From Streptomyces sp. sk2.1 (GTDB lineage: Bacteria > Actinomycetota > Actinomycetes > Streptomycetales > Streptomycetaceae): 52,083 nucleotides of DNA. Location: NCBI RefSeq assembly GCF_008120935.1, contig NZ_RDBO01000065.1, positions 47,544 through 99,626 of the forward strand. The letters run 5' to 3'. Position numbers and translations under genes: made by a program. Under the pieces are notes generated by a model. The model searched no databases, had not been told where the DNA came from, and worked only from the letters and a program-made list of their open reading frames with translations. The stretch's first letter is position 1; each line of letters opens with the position of its first letter. Below, one piece after another: positions 25,558 through 34,747 of this stretch.

Positions 25558-26313
25558 GTGCCGAAGAACAGGAACGCGTTCTCATCCCTGGCCGCCTGGC
25601 GTCGGCGCGCCCTGTCCGGGGCCGTCCACCGCGGCTGGCGCTGGGTGCAGGAGGCGGGCGCGGTCACCGCGGACCGTCCCGGCAGGCTGCGCTTCGGCCG
25701 GATCGGCGCCGGAACCCGGCTGGCCTTCCCGCAGGGCACGGTCTTCGGTGAACCGTGGATCGAGCTCGGCGCGCACTGCATCATCGGCGAGCAGGTCACG
25801 CTGACGGCCGGCCTCATGCCCGACCTGGACCTCGGCCCCGACCCCATCCTGACCCTGGGGGACGGGGTGGTGCTCGGCCGGGGCAGCCACGTGGTCGCCG
25901 ACACCACGGTGACCATCGGCCCGGACACGTACTGCGGGCCGTACGTCTACATCACGTCCACGAACCACAGCTACGACGACCCGCACGAGCCGGTCGGCCG
26001 GCAGTGGCCCCGCATGGAACCCGTTTCCATCGGACCCGGCTGCTGGATCGGCACCGGAGCGGTGATCCTCCCCGGTGCCAGACTCGGACGCAACGTGGTG
26101 GTCGCCGCGGGAGCGGTGGTGCGGGGCGAGGTGCCCGACCACGCGGTGGTGGCCGGTGCCCCCGCCCGCGTCGTGCGCAGCTGGGACCCGGAGAAGGGCT
26201 GGCAGCCGCCGCTGCGCACCCCGGCCCCGGTGCCGATACCGACGGGGGTCACGCCCGAACAGCTGCTGGCCCTGGCGGAGCCGGGCGAGACACCGGACCC
26301 GCCCGACGCCTGA
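25558..26313 (+). CDS. Hexapeptide-repeat acyltransferase (LbH type)
   Basis: 251 residues. The N-terminal 45 are basic, then hexapeptide turns run from about residue 50 to 200 with the insertion loop TSTNHSYDDPHEPVG, whose His is the usual catalytic base of xenobiotic/maltose-type O-acetyltransferases. A Pro-rich tail follows. The GTG at 25558 is preferred over 25552: TACCGT ends 6 nt before it, fitting a leaderless mRNA. The acceptor is unknown; sugar or antibiotic O-acetylation would fit. It is divergent from the gamma-carbonic anhydrase-like gene. Confidence 0.82.
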   Translation: MPKNRNAFSSLAAWRRRALSGAVHRGWRWVQEAGAVTADRPGRLRFGRIGAGTRLAFPQGTVFGEPWIELGAHCIIGEQVTLTAGLMPDLDLGPDPILTLGDGVVLGRGSHVVADTTVTIGPDTYCGPYVYITSTNHSYDDPHEPVGRQWPRMEPVSIGPGCWIGTGAVILPGARLGRNVVVAAGAVVRGEVPDHAVVAGAPARVVRSWDPEKGWQPPLRTPAPVPIPTGVTPEQLLALAEPGETPDPPDA

Positions 26314-26405
26314 CGGACCGCGCACGACCGCCACGGCGATCCCGCTCCTGCCCGCATGGCGGGACGGACCGCCGGGGCGGCCGAGGTGTTGTTAGCGTGA
26401 TGCGC

Positions 26406-26966
26406 ATGCGCGCCCCCATCGGATCCTTCGACACCGCCGCTCCGGCCGCCGACCGCCTCGACCTGCTCCCCGGGCCCGTCGCCGCCGCCGTGGCCGAGGG
26501 CTGGGGCGGATTCCCCGCCGAGCGGATCATCCACGTGGACACGGACCCGGCCGTCGCCGACACGGCCGTCTTCGTCGAGCACCACGGGGCGGAACTGCTC
26601 GACACCTCGGCCAACTGCGTCGTGGTGGCGGGCAAGCGCGGCAGCGGGACGACGCTCGCGGCCTGCCTCGTCCTCTCCCACTCCCGTGTCGACGTGAACG
26701 GAGCGGTCCGCAGGCACCTGGGCGCCCGCAAGGCGTCCTTCGCCGCCATGGACACGGCGATCGGCGAGACCGGCATGGAGTACGGCGGCATCACCCCGGT
26801 CGGACTCCCGGCCGCGTGGCCGCTGCTGATCGACCCCGCCGTCGTCGACGAGGAGTGGGTGCTGATCGGCAGCGGCAGCCGCCGGGGCAAGCTCATCGTC
26901 CCCGGAAAGGCCCTGGCCGCGCTGCCAGGCGCGACGATTGTCGACGGGCTCGGCATCCGGGGCTGA
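26406..26966 (+). CDS. YbaK/ProX-type aminoacyl-tRNA deacylase
   Basis: 186 residues. The YbaK/EbsC fold is shown by the nucleotide-like loop VVVAGKRGSG, the FAAMDTAIGETGMEYGGITPVGLP segment (GITPVGLP is the family signature) and a C-terminal GLGIRG. Members hydrolyse misacylated tRNA such as Cys-tRNAPro or Ala-tRNAPro. ATG 26406 is chosen: TAGCGT lies 7 nt before it; the other in-frame ATG at 26400 overlaps that element region. Substrate specificity cannot be read from the sequence. Confidence 0.85.
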   Translation: MRAPIGSFDTAAPAADRLDLLPGPVAAAVAEGWGGFPAERIIHVDTDPAVADTAVFVEHHGAELLDTSANCVVVAGKRGSGTTLAACLVLSHSRVDVNGAVRRHLGARKASFAAMDTAIGETGMEYGGITPVGLPAAWPLLIDPAVVDEEWVLIGSGSRRGKLIVPGKALAALPGATIVDGLGIRG

Positions 26967-26985
26967 ACCGGTCGGCCGCGGACCG

Positions 26986-27675
26986 TCAGAACAACTGCGC
27001 ATCGGGGCGGCGGGGGTGACGGTTCGCCTCCTTCAGCAGATTGACGCACCGCTCGTGCGTGTCACCGACCCGGTCGACGACGCGTACTCTGACGACGACG
27101 CATTCGGCCTCGCGCATCGCTCTCTCCGTGAACCAACCCAGAAGCATCAGCCCCTGACCGGGAATGGGCCGCCCCGGGCCGATGGCGTGCAGGGTGAAGT
27201 CCTTGTGCTGTTCGAGCCCCCTCGACGCCAGGGCCGCGATCGCGGCCCGGCCGCTTTCCCAGTGGGCGATGTCCACCGCACCGTCGCTCAGGGCGGACCG
27301 GGTGAACCGGACCTGGTAGTCGATCTCTTCGACGACCGCTACGTCCTGTGCGCCATTGATGAGGTGGCACGTCCATGCGAGCTGCCCGTCGGGCGCGAGG
27401 TCCGCCATGGTTCTGCCGAAGTAGCCGAGTACCGGTCGTACGACGCGGGCGTACTGGGCGCGGGCCAGCAGGGCGCCCACGGTGCCGATCGTCGCAGTCG
27501 TCGCGCTCTGGATGTCGAGCAGCCGCAGTTTCCACGGCCACGTACTGGTCAGCCGGGACGGCATGTTCTCCCTGAGCACGCTGTAGCACAGGAGCAGAAA
27601 ACATAATCCGGCCATGGCCGACATCAGCCGTGAGAACAGTCCGCTTTTCCGGATCACCCGCTGTGCAGTCTCCAC
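26986..27675 (-). CDS. Unrecognised membrane protein
   Basis: 229 residues from a GTG at 27675. There are two short hydrophobic stretches near the N-terminus (about residues 20-34, AMAGLCFLLLCYSVL, and 58-72, ATTATIGTVGALLA), then a soluble domain of about 150 residues with a WTCHLINGAQDVAVVEEIDY strand-rich core. Codon and base use are slightly less GC-extreme than neighbouring genes, and I know no family for it; it may be lineage-specific or acquired. It is not obviously operonic with the next minus-strand gene (40-bp gap). Confidence 0.6.
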   Translation of the reverse strand: METAQRVIRKSGLFSRLMSAMAGLCFLLLCYSVLRENMPSRLTSTWPWKLRLLDIQSATTATIGTVGALLARAQYARVVRPVLGYFGRTMADLAPDGQLAWTCHLINGAQDVAVVEEIDYQVRFTRSALSDGAVDIAHWESGRAAIAALASRGLEQHKDFTLHAIGPGRPIPGQGLMLLGWFTERAMREAECVVVRVRVVDRVGDTHERCVNLLKEANRHPRRPDAQLF

Positions 27676-27714
27676 GACGCCCCCCGCTCGGTGTGAGGGG
27701 AAGAATGTAGAGGT

Positions 27715-28566
27715 TCAGCCGGGCGAGTGACAGAGGGCCTGGGACTGTGCTCCGGTGCGGTGCGAGGACAGCCAGCGGGCCGCGAAGTCCACGGCGTGGT
27801 CGAGGCGGAAGAGCCTGCTCGTCGCCGAACCCACCGTCCCGGTACGGACGGACGTTGCCAGGTCCGATCGCACGAAGTCGGCGCCCAGGGCCGCGAAGTC
27901 GCTGTCGTCCAGGGCGACGTCCTCGTACTCCCACCACCGGCGCCGGCCCCCGGCCGTCACCACGCAGCGGTAGTCGCGCCGGGGCGGGGCCGGTACCCGG
28001 TACTCGCCGAGGTGGAAGGCGGTGCAGGTGTCGAAACCGGTGCCCAGCATGAGCACATGGGCGCGCCGGTCGTAGAGACGGGCCAGCGGCGAGGCCTCGC
28101 CGAGGTGGCAGTCGGGGGAGTGACGGGCCATCAGGTACCGGGCCAGGGGGCCGAGCGCGGCGAAGGACGTCTGCGGATGGAGGCTGCGCACCGCCCCGTC
28201 GGAGAGCCGCACGGCCTCCGGCAGGGCCCCCACCGACGGGGCCGGCGACGTCGCCGGGTCGAAGGGCGGCATGCTCGCCCGCACCGCCTCCCGGGCCCGG
28301 TCGGTGAGACCGCGCACCCGGGCGAGGTAGTGCGGGGAGGTGTCGGAGTTCTCCGGTGTGAAGGCGGGCACGACGAGTGTGCCGTGGCTCCCGACCGCCT
28401 CCCGTAGGGCGCCGACCACCGCGCGGACCCCGCCGCTCACCGGGCCGACCGCGCGCATCGAGGCATGCACCAGGAGGACACCGTTGCGCTTCACGCCGAG
28501 TTCGGACAACTGGCCCGCCAGCCCGCTTCGGGCGTGGGGGAGGGGCGGCGCGGTCGTAGTACTCAC
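27715..28566 (-). CDS. Aminoglycoside N(3)-acetyltransferase family protein
   Basis: 283 residues, the usual AAC(3) length. The family pattern is present: LLVHASMRAVGPVSGG, TLVVPAFTPENSD, SLHPQTSFAALGP and LMLGTGFDTCTAFHLGEYR, with the conserved His and Glu. The GTG at 28566 avoids an arginine-rich non-homologous extension to 28692. Some family members give aminoglycoside resistance; others act on different amines, so resistance is only a possibility. GAGAAT lies 8 nt before the start codon. Confidence 0.85.
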   Translation of the reverse strand: MSTTTAPPLPHARSGLAGQLSELGVKRNGVLLVHASMRAVGPVSGGVRAVVGALREAVGSHGTLVVPAFTPENSDTSPHYLARVRGLTDRAREAVRASMPPFDPATSPAPSVGALPEAVRLSDGAVRSLHPQTSFAALGPLARYLMARHSPDCHLGEASPLARLYDRRAHVLMLGTGFDTCTAFHLGEYRVPAPPRRDYRCVVTAGGRRRWWEYEDVALDDSDFAALGADFVRSDLATSVRTGTVGSATSRLFRLDHAVDFAARWLSSHRTGAQSQALCHSPG

Positions 28567-28655
28567 AGCGGGCCATTCTCCCAGCCCCGGACCGGACGTG
28601 ATACCGGGCACATCCGGCCGGGTGAGGCGCCGCGGCCGGATTCCGGCCGTCGGTT

Positions 28656-29066
28656 TCAGGACGGCAGGGCGGGGATCTCGATGGCGGGGCACCGGTCCAT
28701 CACCATGTCGAGCCCGGCGGCGCGCGTCCGGTCGTACGCCTCCGTGTCGATCACGCCGAGCTGGAACCAGACGGCCCCGGCGCCCGCCGCCACCGCCTCG
28801 TCGGCCACCGCGCCGGCCAGGTCGCTGTTGACGAAGACGTCCACCACGTCGACCGGGAACGGGATGTCGGCCAGCGAGGCGTACCCCTCCTCGCCGTGCA
28901 CCGGCTCCGCCTTCGGGTGCACCGGAACCACCCGCTTGCCGAAGCGCTGCAGCACCTCGGCCACGCGATAGGCCGCGCGGGACCGGTTGCCGGACAGGCC
29001 CACCACCGCCCAGGTGTCGCCGCCGTCGCGGAGAATCCTGCGGATCGTCTCATCGTCTGCGTACAT
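28656..29066 (-). CDS. CoA-binding domain protein (YccU type)
   Basis: 136 residues, essentially one CoA_binding_2 Rossmann domain: the N-terminal loop WAVVGLSGNRSRAAYRVAEVL, then VVPVHPKAEPVHGE and the C-terminal GAGAVWFQLGVIDTEAYDRT, GLDMVMDRCPAIE segment with the family Cys. These proteins resemble the N-terminus of succinyl-CoA synthetase alpha; the physiological role is not known. The ATG at 29066 is chosen as the start of homology. The gene is divergent from yigZ. Confidence 0.87.
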   Translation of the reverse strand: MYADDETIRRILRDGGDTWAVVGLSGNRSRAAYRVAEVLQRFGKRVVPVHPKAEPVHGEEGYASLADIPFPVDVVDVFVNSDLAGAVADEAVAAGAGAVWFQLGVIDTEAYDRTRAAGLDMVMDRCPAIEIPALPS

Positions 29067-29124
29067 GACCCGGACAACGGGTGGTGGCCCCGGACCATTC
29101 CCGTCCGGGGCATAGGCTGGCGGG

Positions 29125-29751
29125 ATGCAGGAGCAGTACCGGACAGTCGCCCGAGCGGGCGTGCACGAGACCGAGATCAACCGATCGCGCTTCATCTGCG
29201 CGCTCGCCCCCGCCGCCACCGAGCAGGAGGCGCAGGACTTCGTCGCGCGAATCCGCAGGGAACACCCCACCGCCACCCACAACTGCTTCGCCTACGTGAT
29301 CGGCGCCGACGCCTCGGTGCAGAAGGCGAGCGACGACGGGGAACCCGGCGGCACCGCCGGCGTGCCCATGCTCCAGATGCTGACGCGCCGCGAGATGCGG
29401 TACGTCGTCGCCGTCGTCACCCGCTACTACGGCGGCGTCAAGCTCGGCGCGGGCGGACTGATCAGGGCCTACGGGGGAGTGGTCGGCGAGGCCCTCGACG
29501 CGCTCGGCACCATCACCCGCCGCCGGTTCCGTCTCGCCACGGTCACCGTCGGCCACCAGCGCGCGGGCAAGCTGGAGAACGACCTGCGCGCCACCGGCCG
29601 CAGCGTGCGCGAGGTCCGCTACACGGACGCCGTCGTCATCGAGATCGGGTTGCCGGACGCGGACGTCGAGGCGTTCCGCGGCTGGCTGGCCGACGTGACG
29701 GCGGGCGAGGCGGAACTCGAACTGGGCGGCGAGGCGTACGGCGACGCCTGA
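29125..29751 (+). CDS. YigZ/IMPACT-family protein
   Basis: 208 residues with two parts. The N-terminal IMPACT domain carries ATHNCFAYVIG, SDDGEPGGTAGVP and VVTRYYGGVKLGAGGLIRAYG; the C-terminal DUF1949-type domain starts near residue 135. The family includes the eukaryotic IMPACT protein, which modulates translation control, and bacterial YigZ, structurally related to ribosome-binding domains; function in bacteria is uncertain. TAGGCT ends 6 nt before the ATG, so it is leaderless. Confidence 0.92.
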   Translation: MQEQYRTVARAGVHETEINRSRFICALAPAATEQEAQDFVARIRREHPTATHNCFAYVIGADASVQKASDDGEPGGTAGVPMLQMLTRREMRYVVAVVTRYYGGVKLGAGGLIRAYGGVVGEALDALGTITRRRFRLATVTVGHQRAGKLENDLRATGRSVREVRYTDAVVIEIGLPDADVEAFRGWLADVTAGEAELELGGEAYGDA

Positions 29752-29862
29752 ACCGGCGCAGAAAAAATCCGGTCATATGAGTCGAAATGGCGCGGAACGG
29801 CTCCCTGTCGAAGGGTGGATCGATCTTCCCGCCCGACGGTGCCGGTGGTGATGGAAGACTGT

Positions 29863-29886
29863 CGGGGGCGAAGCGAGGAGCCCCCG
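29863..29886 (+). promoter_or_regulatory. Hairpin in the sbcD leader
   Basis: CGGGGGC (29863-29869) and GCCCCCG (29880-29886) form a 7-bp stem with a 10-nt loop, about 74 nt before the sbcD start. The 208-bp leader also starts with an AT-rich patch (29760-29785) that may hold the promoter. Confidence 0.35.
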
Positions 29887-29959
29887 CCGACGGGGTCGCC
29901 GGCAGGCACGGCGCGGGCCCGGGGGCGAGGAAGGGAACGATGAAGGTCGGAGCCGGCTC

Positions 29960-31126
29960 TTGAGAATCCTGCACACGTCGGACTGGCACCTGGGGCGGTC
30001 GTTCCACCGGGTTCCCCTGATCGAGGCCCAGGCCGCCTTTCTGGACCACCTGGTGGCGACGGTGCGCGAGCACGAGGTGGACGTCGTGCTCGTCGCGGGT
30101 GACGTGTATGACAGAGCCGTTCCGCCCCTGTCCGCCGTGGAGCTCTTCGATGACGCGCTGCACCGCCTCGCCGCCGCCGAAGTGCCCACCGTGATGATCT
30201 CCGGGAACCACGACTCGGCCCGCAGGCTGGGCGTCGGCGCGGGACTGATCGAGCGGGCCGGAATCCACCTGCGCACCGACCCCGCCGACTGCGCCACCCC
30301 CCTCGTCCTGTCCGACCGGTACGGCGACGTGGCCTTCTACGGACTGCCCTATCTGGAACCCGCCCTGGTCAAGGACGTCCTCGGGGCCGGGCGCGCCGGG
30401 CACGAGGCGGTGCTCGGCGCGGCCATGGAACAGGTGCGCGCCGATCTCGCGAACCGCCCCGACGGCACCCGCTCCGTGGTGCTCGCCCATGCCTTCGTCG
30501 CGGGCGGCGAACCCAGCGACAGCGAACGCGACATCACCGTCGGCGGAGTGGCCGCCGTCCCCGCCGGCGTCTTCGACGGCGTCGACTACGTGGCACTCGG
30601 CCATCTGCACGGCTGCCAGACCGTCACCGAACGGGTCCGCTACTCGGGTTCGCCGCTCGCGTACTCCTTCTCCGAGGCCGACCACCGCAAGACCATGTGG
30701 CTGATCGACCTCGGCGCCCCGGGCGCGTTCGCCGCCGAACGGGTCGACCTCCCCGTGCCCCGTCCGCTCGCCCGGCTCCGGGGCCGTCTCGACGATCTCG
30801 TCGAGGACCCCGCGCTGGAGCGGCACCGGGAGTCCTGGATCGAGGCCACCCTCACCGACCCGGCGCGCCCGGCCGAACCGATGGCCCGGCTCGCCGAGAG
30901 GTTCCCGCACACGCTCAGCCTCGTGTTCGAACCCGACCGGGCCCCCGAGGACCCGCTCGCCTCGTACGCACAGCGCCTCAAGGGGCGCGACGACCAGCAG
31001 ATCGCGGAGGACTTCGTGGCACACGTGCGGGGCGGATCGGCGGCCGACGAACAGGAACGGACGGTGCTGCGCGGCGCCTTCGACCACGTACGGGTGGACG
31101 ACGCGGTGCGCGAGGTGAACCGTTGA
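29960..31126 (+). CDS. sbcD: SbcD exonuclease subunit
   Basis: 388 residues. The Mre11-type phosphoesterase motifs are all visible: HTSDWHLG (metal), GDVYDR, GNHD, the single His in LAHAF and GHLHG. With SbcC it forms an ATP-dependent nuclease that opens DNA hairpins and covalently blocked ends. The TTG at 29960 (LRILHTSDWHLG) is the family start. The stop codon overlaps the TTG start of sbcC (TTGA), a sign of translational coupling. Confidence 0.96.
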   Translation: MRILHTSDWHLGRSFHRVPLIEAQAAFLDHLVATVREHEVDVVLVAGDVYDRAVPPLSAVELFDDALHRLAAAEVPTVMISGNHDSARRLGVGAGLIERAGIHLRTDPADCATPLVLSDRYGDVAFYGLPYLEPALVKDVLGAGRAGHEAVLGAAMEQVRADLANRPDGTRSVVLAHAFVAGGEPSDSERDITVGGVAAVPAGVFDGVDYVALGHLHGCQTVTERVRYSGSPLAYSFSEADHRKTMWLIDLGAPGAFAAERVDLPVPRPLARLRGRLDDLVEDPALERHRESWIEATLTDPARPAEPMARLAERFPHTLSLVFEPDRAPEDPLASYAQRLKGRDDQQIAEDFVAHVRGGSAADEQERTVLRGAFDHVRVDDAVREVNR

Positions 31127-34100
31127 GGCTCCACCGGCTCGCCATCACCGCCTTCGGCCCGTTCGGCACCACCCAGGACATCGACTTCGACGCGCTCTCC
31201 TCGGCCGGGCTCTTCCTGCTGCACGGGCCGACCGGCGCCGGGAAGACCTCGGTCCTCGACGCCGTCTGCTACGCCCTGTACGGGGCGGTGCCCGGAGCGC
31301 GACAGAGCCCCGGTACCTCCCTGCGCAGCGACCACGCCCCGGTGGACGTCGCCACCGAGGTCCGGCTGGAGCTGACCGTCGGCGGCAGACGCCTGGAGAT
31401 CACCCGCCGCCCGGCCCAGCCCCGCCCCAAGCGGAAGGGCAGCGGCTTCACGACGGAGAAGGCGCAGAGCGGGCTGCGGGAACACCGCCCGGACAAGGGC
31501 TGGCAGCCGCTCAGCCGCTCCCACCAGGAGATCGGTGAGGAGATCACCCAGCTCATCGGGATGAGCCGGGAACAGTTCTGCCAGGTGGTGCTCCTGCCGC
31601 AGGGCGACTTCGCGCGCTTCCTGCGCGCCGACGCCGAGGCCCGCGGCAAACTGCTCGGCAGGCTCTTCGACACCCGTCGCTTCGCCGCCGTGGAGGAGCG
31701 CCTGGCGGAACTGCGCCGTACCGCCGAGGCCCGGGTCAGGGCCGGGGACGAACGCATCGTCGGGACGGCCCAGCGGATCGCCCAGGCCGCCGGACCGGTC
31801 GCCGGGACACCGCTCCCCGACACCCGGCCCGGAGAACCCGGCCTCGCCGACGGCGTCCTGGAATGGGCCGCGACGGCGCGCAGCGGCGCCCGCGAACGGC
31901 TCGACATCGCCACGTCCGCACTGACCATGGCCGAAACCCGACGGGCGGCCGCCCTGGAGGACCTCGACCGGGCACGCGAACTCGCGGCGCTCCAGCAGCG
32001 CCACGAGGAGACGCTGCGCCGCTCCTCCGCGCTGGAGGCCCGCCGCCCCGGCCACGAGGAGAACCGCGACCGGCTCGCCCGCGCCCGCAAGGCGGACCTC
32101 GTCGCCCCCGCCCTGGACCTGCGCGACGAGGCCGAGCGCGCGTACCACGCGGCCCTGGCGGCCCGCGACCGTGCCCGCGCGCCGCTGCCGGACACCCTGG
32201 CCGACGCCGGTGCCGAACAACTGGCGGAGCTGGAGGGGCGGCTGAGGCAGGAGCTCGGCGGCCTCGACGCCGCGCGCGGCGCCGAGCGGCGCCGCGCCGA
32301 GATCGACGTCGAGCGCGCCGCACTGGACCGCCAGGCCAGGGACGACGACGAGCTGATCCGGGAGGCGGACGGCTGGCTGGCCGGCTGGGAGGACACCCGG
32401 GACGGCCTGCGGGCCCGCATCGAGGAGGCCCAGGAGGCCGCCACCCTGGCCGAACAGCTCGCCGGCCGACTGGATCCCGCCCGTGTGCGACTGGAGGCGG
32501 CCCGCCGCCGCGACGCGCTCGCCCTCCGGGTGTCGGCCGCGACCGAGCGGCTGGCCGGGGCCCGCGAACACGCCGCCGACGCCCACGAGTCCTGGCTGGA
32601 GCTGCGCGAGCGACGGCTGCGCGACATCGCGGCGGAACTCGCGGCGGAACTGGTGGACGGCGAGGACTGCAAGGTCTGCGGCTCGGCCGACCACCCCAGA
32701 CCGGCCCGCGCCGCCGACGGACACGTCGACCGGGCCACCGAGGAACGGGCCCTCGACGCGTACCGGCGCGCCGAGGAGGCGCGCACCGCGGCGGACCGGG
32801 AACTGGGCGTCGTACGCGAACAGCACGCGGCCGCGCGCACGGCCGCCCGCACGGCGGAGCCCCGGCCGGGGGACGGGGCGGAGGCCACCGGTCCGGCCGG
32901 ACAGCAAAGGCCCGGAACCGGGCCGGAGCCCGCCGCCCCCGATCCCGCCGTCTCCGAACTCGGCGCGCTCGTCGACCGGTTGGCGAGCGCCCACACCGAG
33001 GCGCACCGCACCGCGGCCGGTACGCACGCGGCGCGAGAGGCCCTCGCGGCCGCCGAGCGGGAGCAGGCCGAACGGCTCGACGACCGGCAGCGGGCCGAGC
33101 GCCGGGCCGCCGCCCGCACCTCGCTGCGGGAGGGCCTGGACCGTGAACAGGCGGCGCTGGAGGCCGGGTTGACGGCCGCCCGCGGCGAGTCCGGCAGCGT
33201 GGCCGAGCACGCCGCACTGCTGGAGCGCCGGGTCGGCCTGCTCGCCGGGGCCGCCGCGGCGGTGCGCGCGGAGGAGGAGGCCGCACAGCGCCGCAAGGAG
33301 GCCGACGACCGGCTCGCGGACGCCGCGTTCCGGGCCGGTTTCGACACCCCGCGGGCCGCGGCGCTGAACCTGCTCGACGAGACCGCGCAGCGCGAACTCC
33401 AGCGCCTCGTCGACGACTGGCAGTCCGAGGCGGCCGCCGTGGCCGACCGGCTCGCCGAGGCGGGGACCAGGGCCGCCGCGCAACGCCCGCCGGCCGAGGT
33501 GGCCGCCGCGCAGGCCGCGTACGACACGGCCGAACGGCTGCTGCGGGACGCCTCCGCCGTGCTGGCCGCCGCGCGCGAGCGCCGCGCCGAACTCGGCCGG
33601 CTCTCCCGGGACGCCGAGCGGGAGGTGCGCGGGCTCGGCCCGCTGCGCGAGGAGTACGACCGGGTGGCCCGGCTGGCCGGGCTCACCGCCGGAACCTCCG
33701 CCGACAACGAACGCAAGATGCGGCTGGAGTCGTACGTGCTCGCCGCCCGGCTCGAACAGGTCGCCGCCGCGGCCACCGCCCGGTTGCAGCGCATGTCGTC
33801 CGGTCGGTACACACTGGTCCACTCCGACGCCCGTACCGGGGGCCGCAGGGCGGGCCTGGGCCTGCACGTCGTCGACGCCTGGACCGGCCGGGAGCGCGAC
33901 ACGGCCACGCTCTCGGGCGGCGAGACGTTCTTCGCCTCGCTCGCCCTCGCGCTCGGCCTCGCCGACGTCGTCACCGACGAGGCGGGCGGCGTCCGGCTGG
34001 ACACCCTCTTCATCGACGAGGGCTTCGGCAGCCTGGACGACCAGACCCTCGACGAAGTGCTCGACGTACTGGACTCGTTGCGCGAGCGGGACCGCAGCGT

Positions 34101-34218
34101 CGGCATCGTCAGCCATGTCGCCGACCTGCGCCGCCGCATCCCCGCACAGCTCGAGGTGGTGAAGGAGCGGCACGGATCGGCGGTCCGGCACCGTACCGCC
34201 GACGTGCTCAGCGGCTGA
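31123..34218 (+). CDS. sbcC: SbcC ATPase/coiled-coil subunit
   Basis: 1031 residues, TTG start at 31123 overlapping the sbcD stop. Walker A GPTGAGKT is at residues 35-42. A long coiled-coil spans about 200-850, with the zinc hook CKVC at Cys516-Cys519. The ABC signature LSGGE starts at 930 and Walker B LFIDEGFGSLD lies near 963-973, followed by the SHV loop. It is the ATP-driven partner of SbcD. The arms are rich in Ala/Arg/Glu, as usual in high-GC species. Its last 11 bp overlap the convergent Lrp gene. Confidence 0.96.
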   Translation: MRLHRLAITAFGPFGTTQDIDFDALSSAGLFLLHGPTGAGKTSVLDAVCYALYGAVPGARQSPGTSLRSDHAPVDVATEVRLELTVGGRRLEITRRPAQPRPKRKGSGFTTEKAQSGLREHRPDKGWQPLSRSHQEIGEEITQLIGMSREQFCQVVLLPQGDFARFLRADAEARGKLLGRLFDTRRFAAVEERLAELRRTAEARVRAGDERIVGTAQRIAQAAGPVAGTPLPDTRPGEPGLADGVLEWAATARSGARERLDIATSALTMAETRRAAALEDLDRARELAALQQRHEETLRRSSALEARRPGHEENRDRLARARKADLVAPALDLRDEAERAYHAALAARDRARAPLPDTLADAGAEQLAELEGRLRQELGGLDAARGAERRRAEIDVERAALDRQARDDDELIREADGWLAGWEDTRDGLRARIEEAQEAATLAEQLAGRLDPARVRLEAARRRDALALRVSAATERLAGAREHAADAHESWLELRERRLRDIAAELAAELVDGEDCKVCGSADHPRPARAADGHVDRATEERALDAYRRAEEARTAADRELGVVREQHAAARTAARTAEPRPGDGAEATGPAGQQRPGTGPEPAAPDPAVSELGALVDRLASAHTEAHRTAAGTHAAREALAAAEREQAERLDDRQRAERRAAARTSLREGLDREQAALEAGLTAARGESGSVAEHAALLERRVGLLAGAAAAVRAEEEAAQRRKEADDRLADAAFRAGFDTPRAAALNLLDETAQRELQRLVDDWQSEAAAVADRLAEAGTRAAAQRPPAEVAAAQAAYDTAERLLRDASAVLAAARERRAELGRLSRDAEREVRGLGPLREEYDRVARLAGLTAGTSADNERKMRLESYVLAARLEQVAAAATARLQRMSSGRYTLVHSDARTGGRRAGLGLHVVDAWTGRERDTATLSGGETFFASLALALGLADVVTDEAGGVRLDTLFIDEGFGSLDDQTLDEVLDVLDSLRERDRSVGIVSHVADLRRRIPAQLEVVKERHGSAVRHRTADVLSG

Positions 34219-34654
34219 CGGGGCGCCGGGGGAGCGGCGAGGAGTAGACGACGCTGGTGGTCACGGAGCCGAGGGCGCCGATCCTGCCCGAGACCTCCTC
34301 CAGGTGCCGCATCGAGCGGGCGGTGACCTTCAGCACGAAGCAGTCGTCGCCGGTGACGTGATGGGCCTCCACGATCTCCGGAGTCGTGTCGAGCAGATCG
34401 TGGAACGGCTTGTAATGACCGTTCGGGTAGCGCAGCCGCACGAGGGCGAGGATCGGCAGCCCGAGCCGTTCCGGGTCTACCACGGCGGCGTAGCCGCTGA
34501 TCACCCCGGCCTCCTCCAGCCTGCGCACCCGTTCGGTCACGGCGCTCGGTGACATCGCCACCGCCCGCGCCAGCTCGGCGAAGGTCGCGCGGCCGTCACG
34601 TTGCAGGACATCGAGGATGCGCCAGTCGGTGGCATCCGGGGAATAGTCGGTCAT
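34208..34654 (-). CDS. Lrp/AsnC-family regulator (divergent from a rhodanese)
   Basis: 148 residues. The N-terminal winged HTH (DATDWRILDVLQRDGRATFAELARAVAMSPSAVTERVRRLE) is followed by the RAM effector domain (VVDPERLGLPILALVRL ... HHVTGDDCFVLKVTARSM). Such proteins form octamers and sense amino acids. It is divergent from a rhodanese gene with a 93-bp interval and probably regulates it; the effector may be a sulfur amino acid, an inference from context only. The 3' end overlaps sbcC by 11 bp. Confidence 0.9.
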   Translation of the reverse strand: MTDYSPDATDWRILDVLQRDGRATFAELARAVAMSPSAVTERVRRLEEAGVISGYAAVVDPERLGLPILALVRLRYPNGHYKPFHDLLDTTPEIVEAHHVTGDDCFVLKVTARSMRHLEEVSGRIGALGSVTTSVVYSSPLPRRPVSR

Positions 34655-34747
34655 GCCCGGAGCCAACAGGGAAATCCTCGGCGGATCAAGTGATGTGCCG
34701 GGGATCTCCTCTTCAGGGAGTGGGGTGTCGACCGTAGGTTTTCGGTC

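Noticed and set aside
30640..34191. 1183-codon minus-strand frame opposite sbcC
   Set aside because: Antisense shadow; SbcC motifs (Walker A/B, zinc hook, signature) are on the plus strand and the minus frame is Gly/Arg/Val-rich with no fold signature.
34656..34747. Lrp operator between the regulator and the rhodanese
   Set aside because: Only short ATCC/GGAT half-repeats were visible, no better than background in this sequence.
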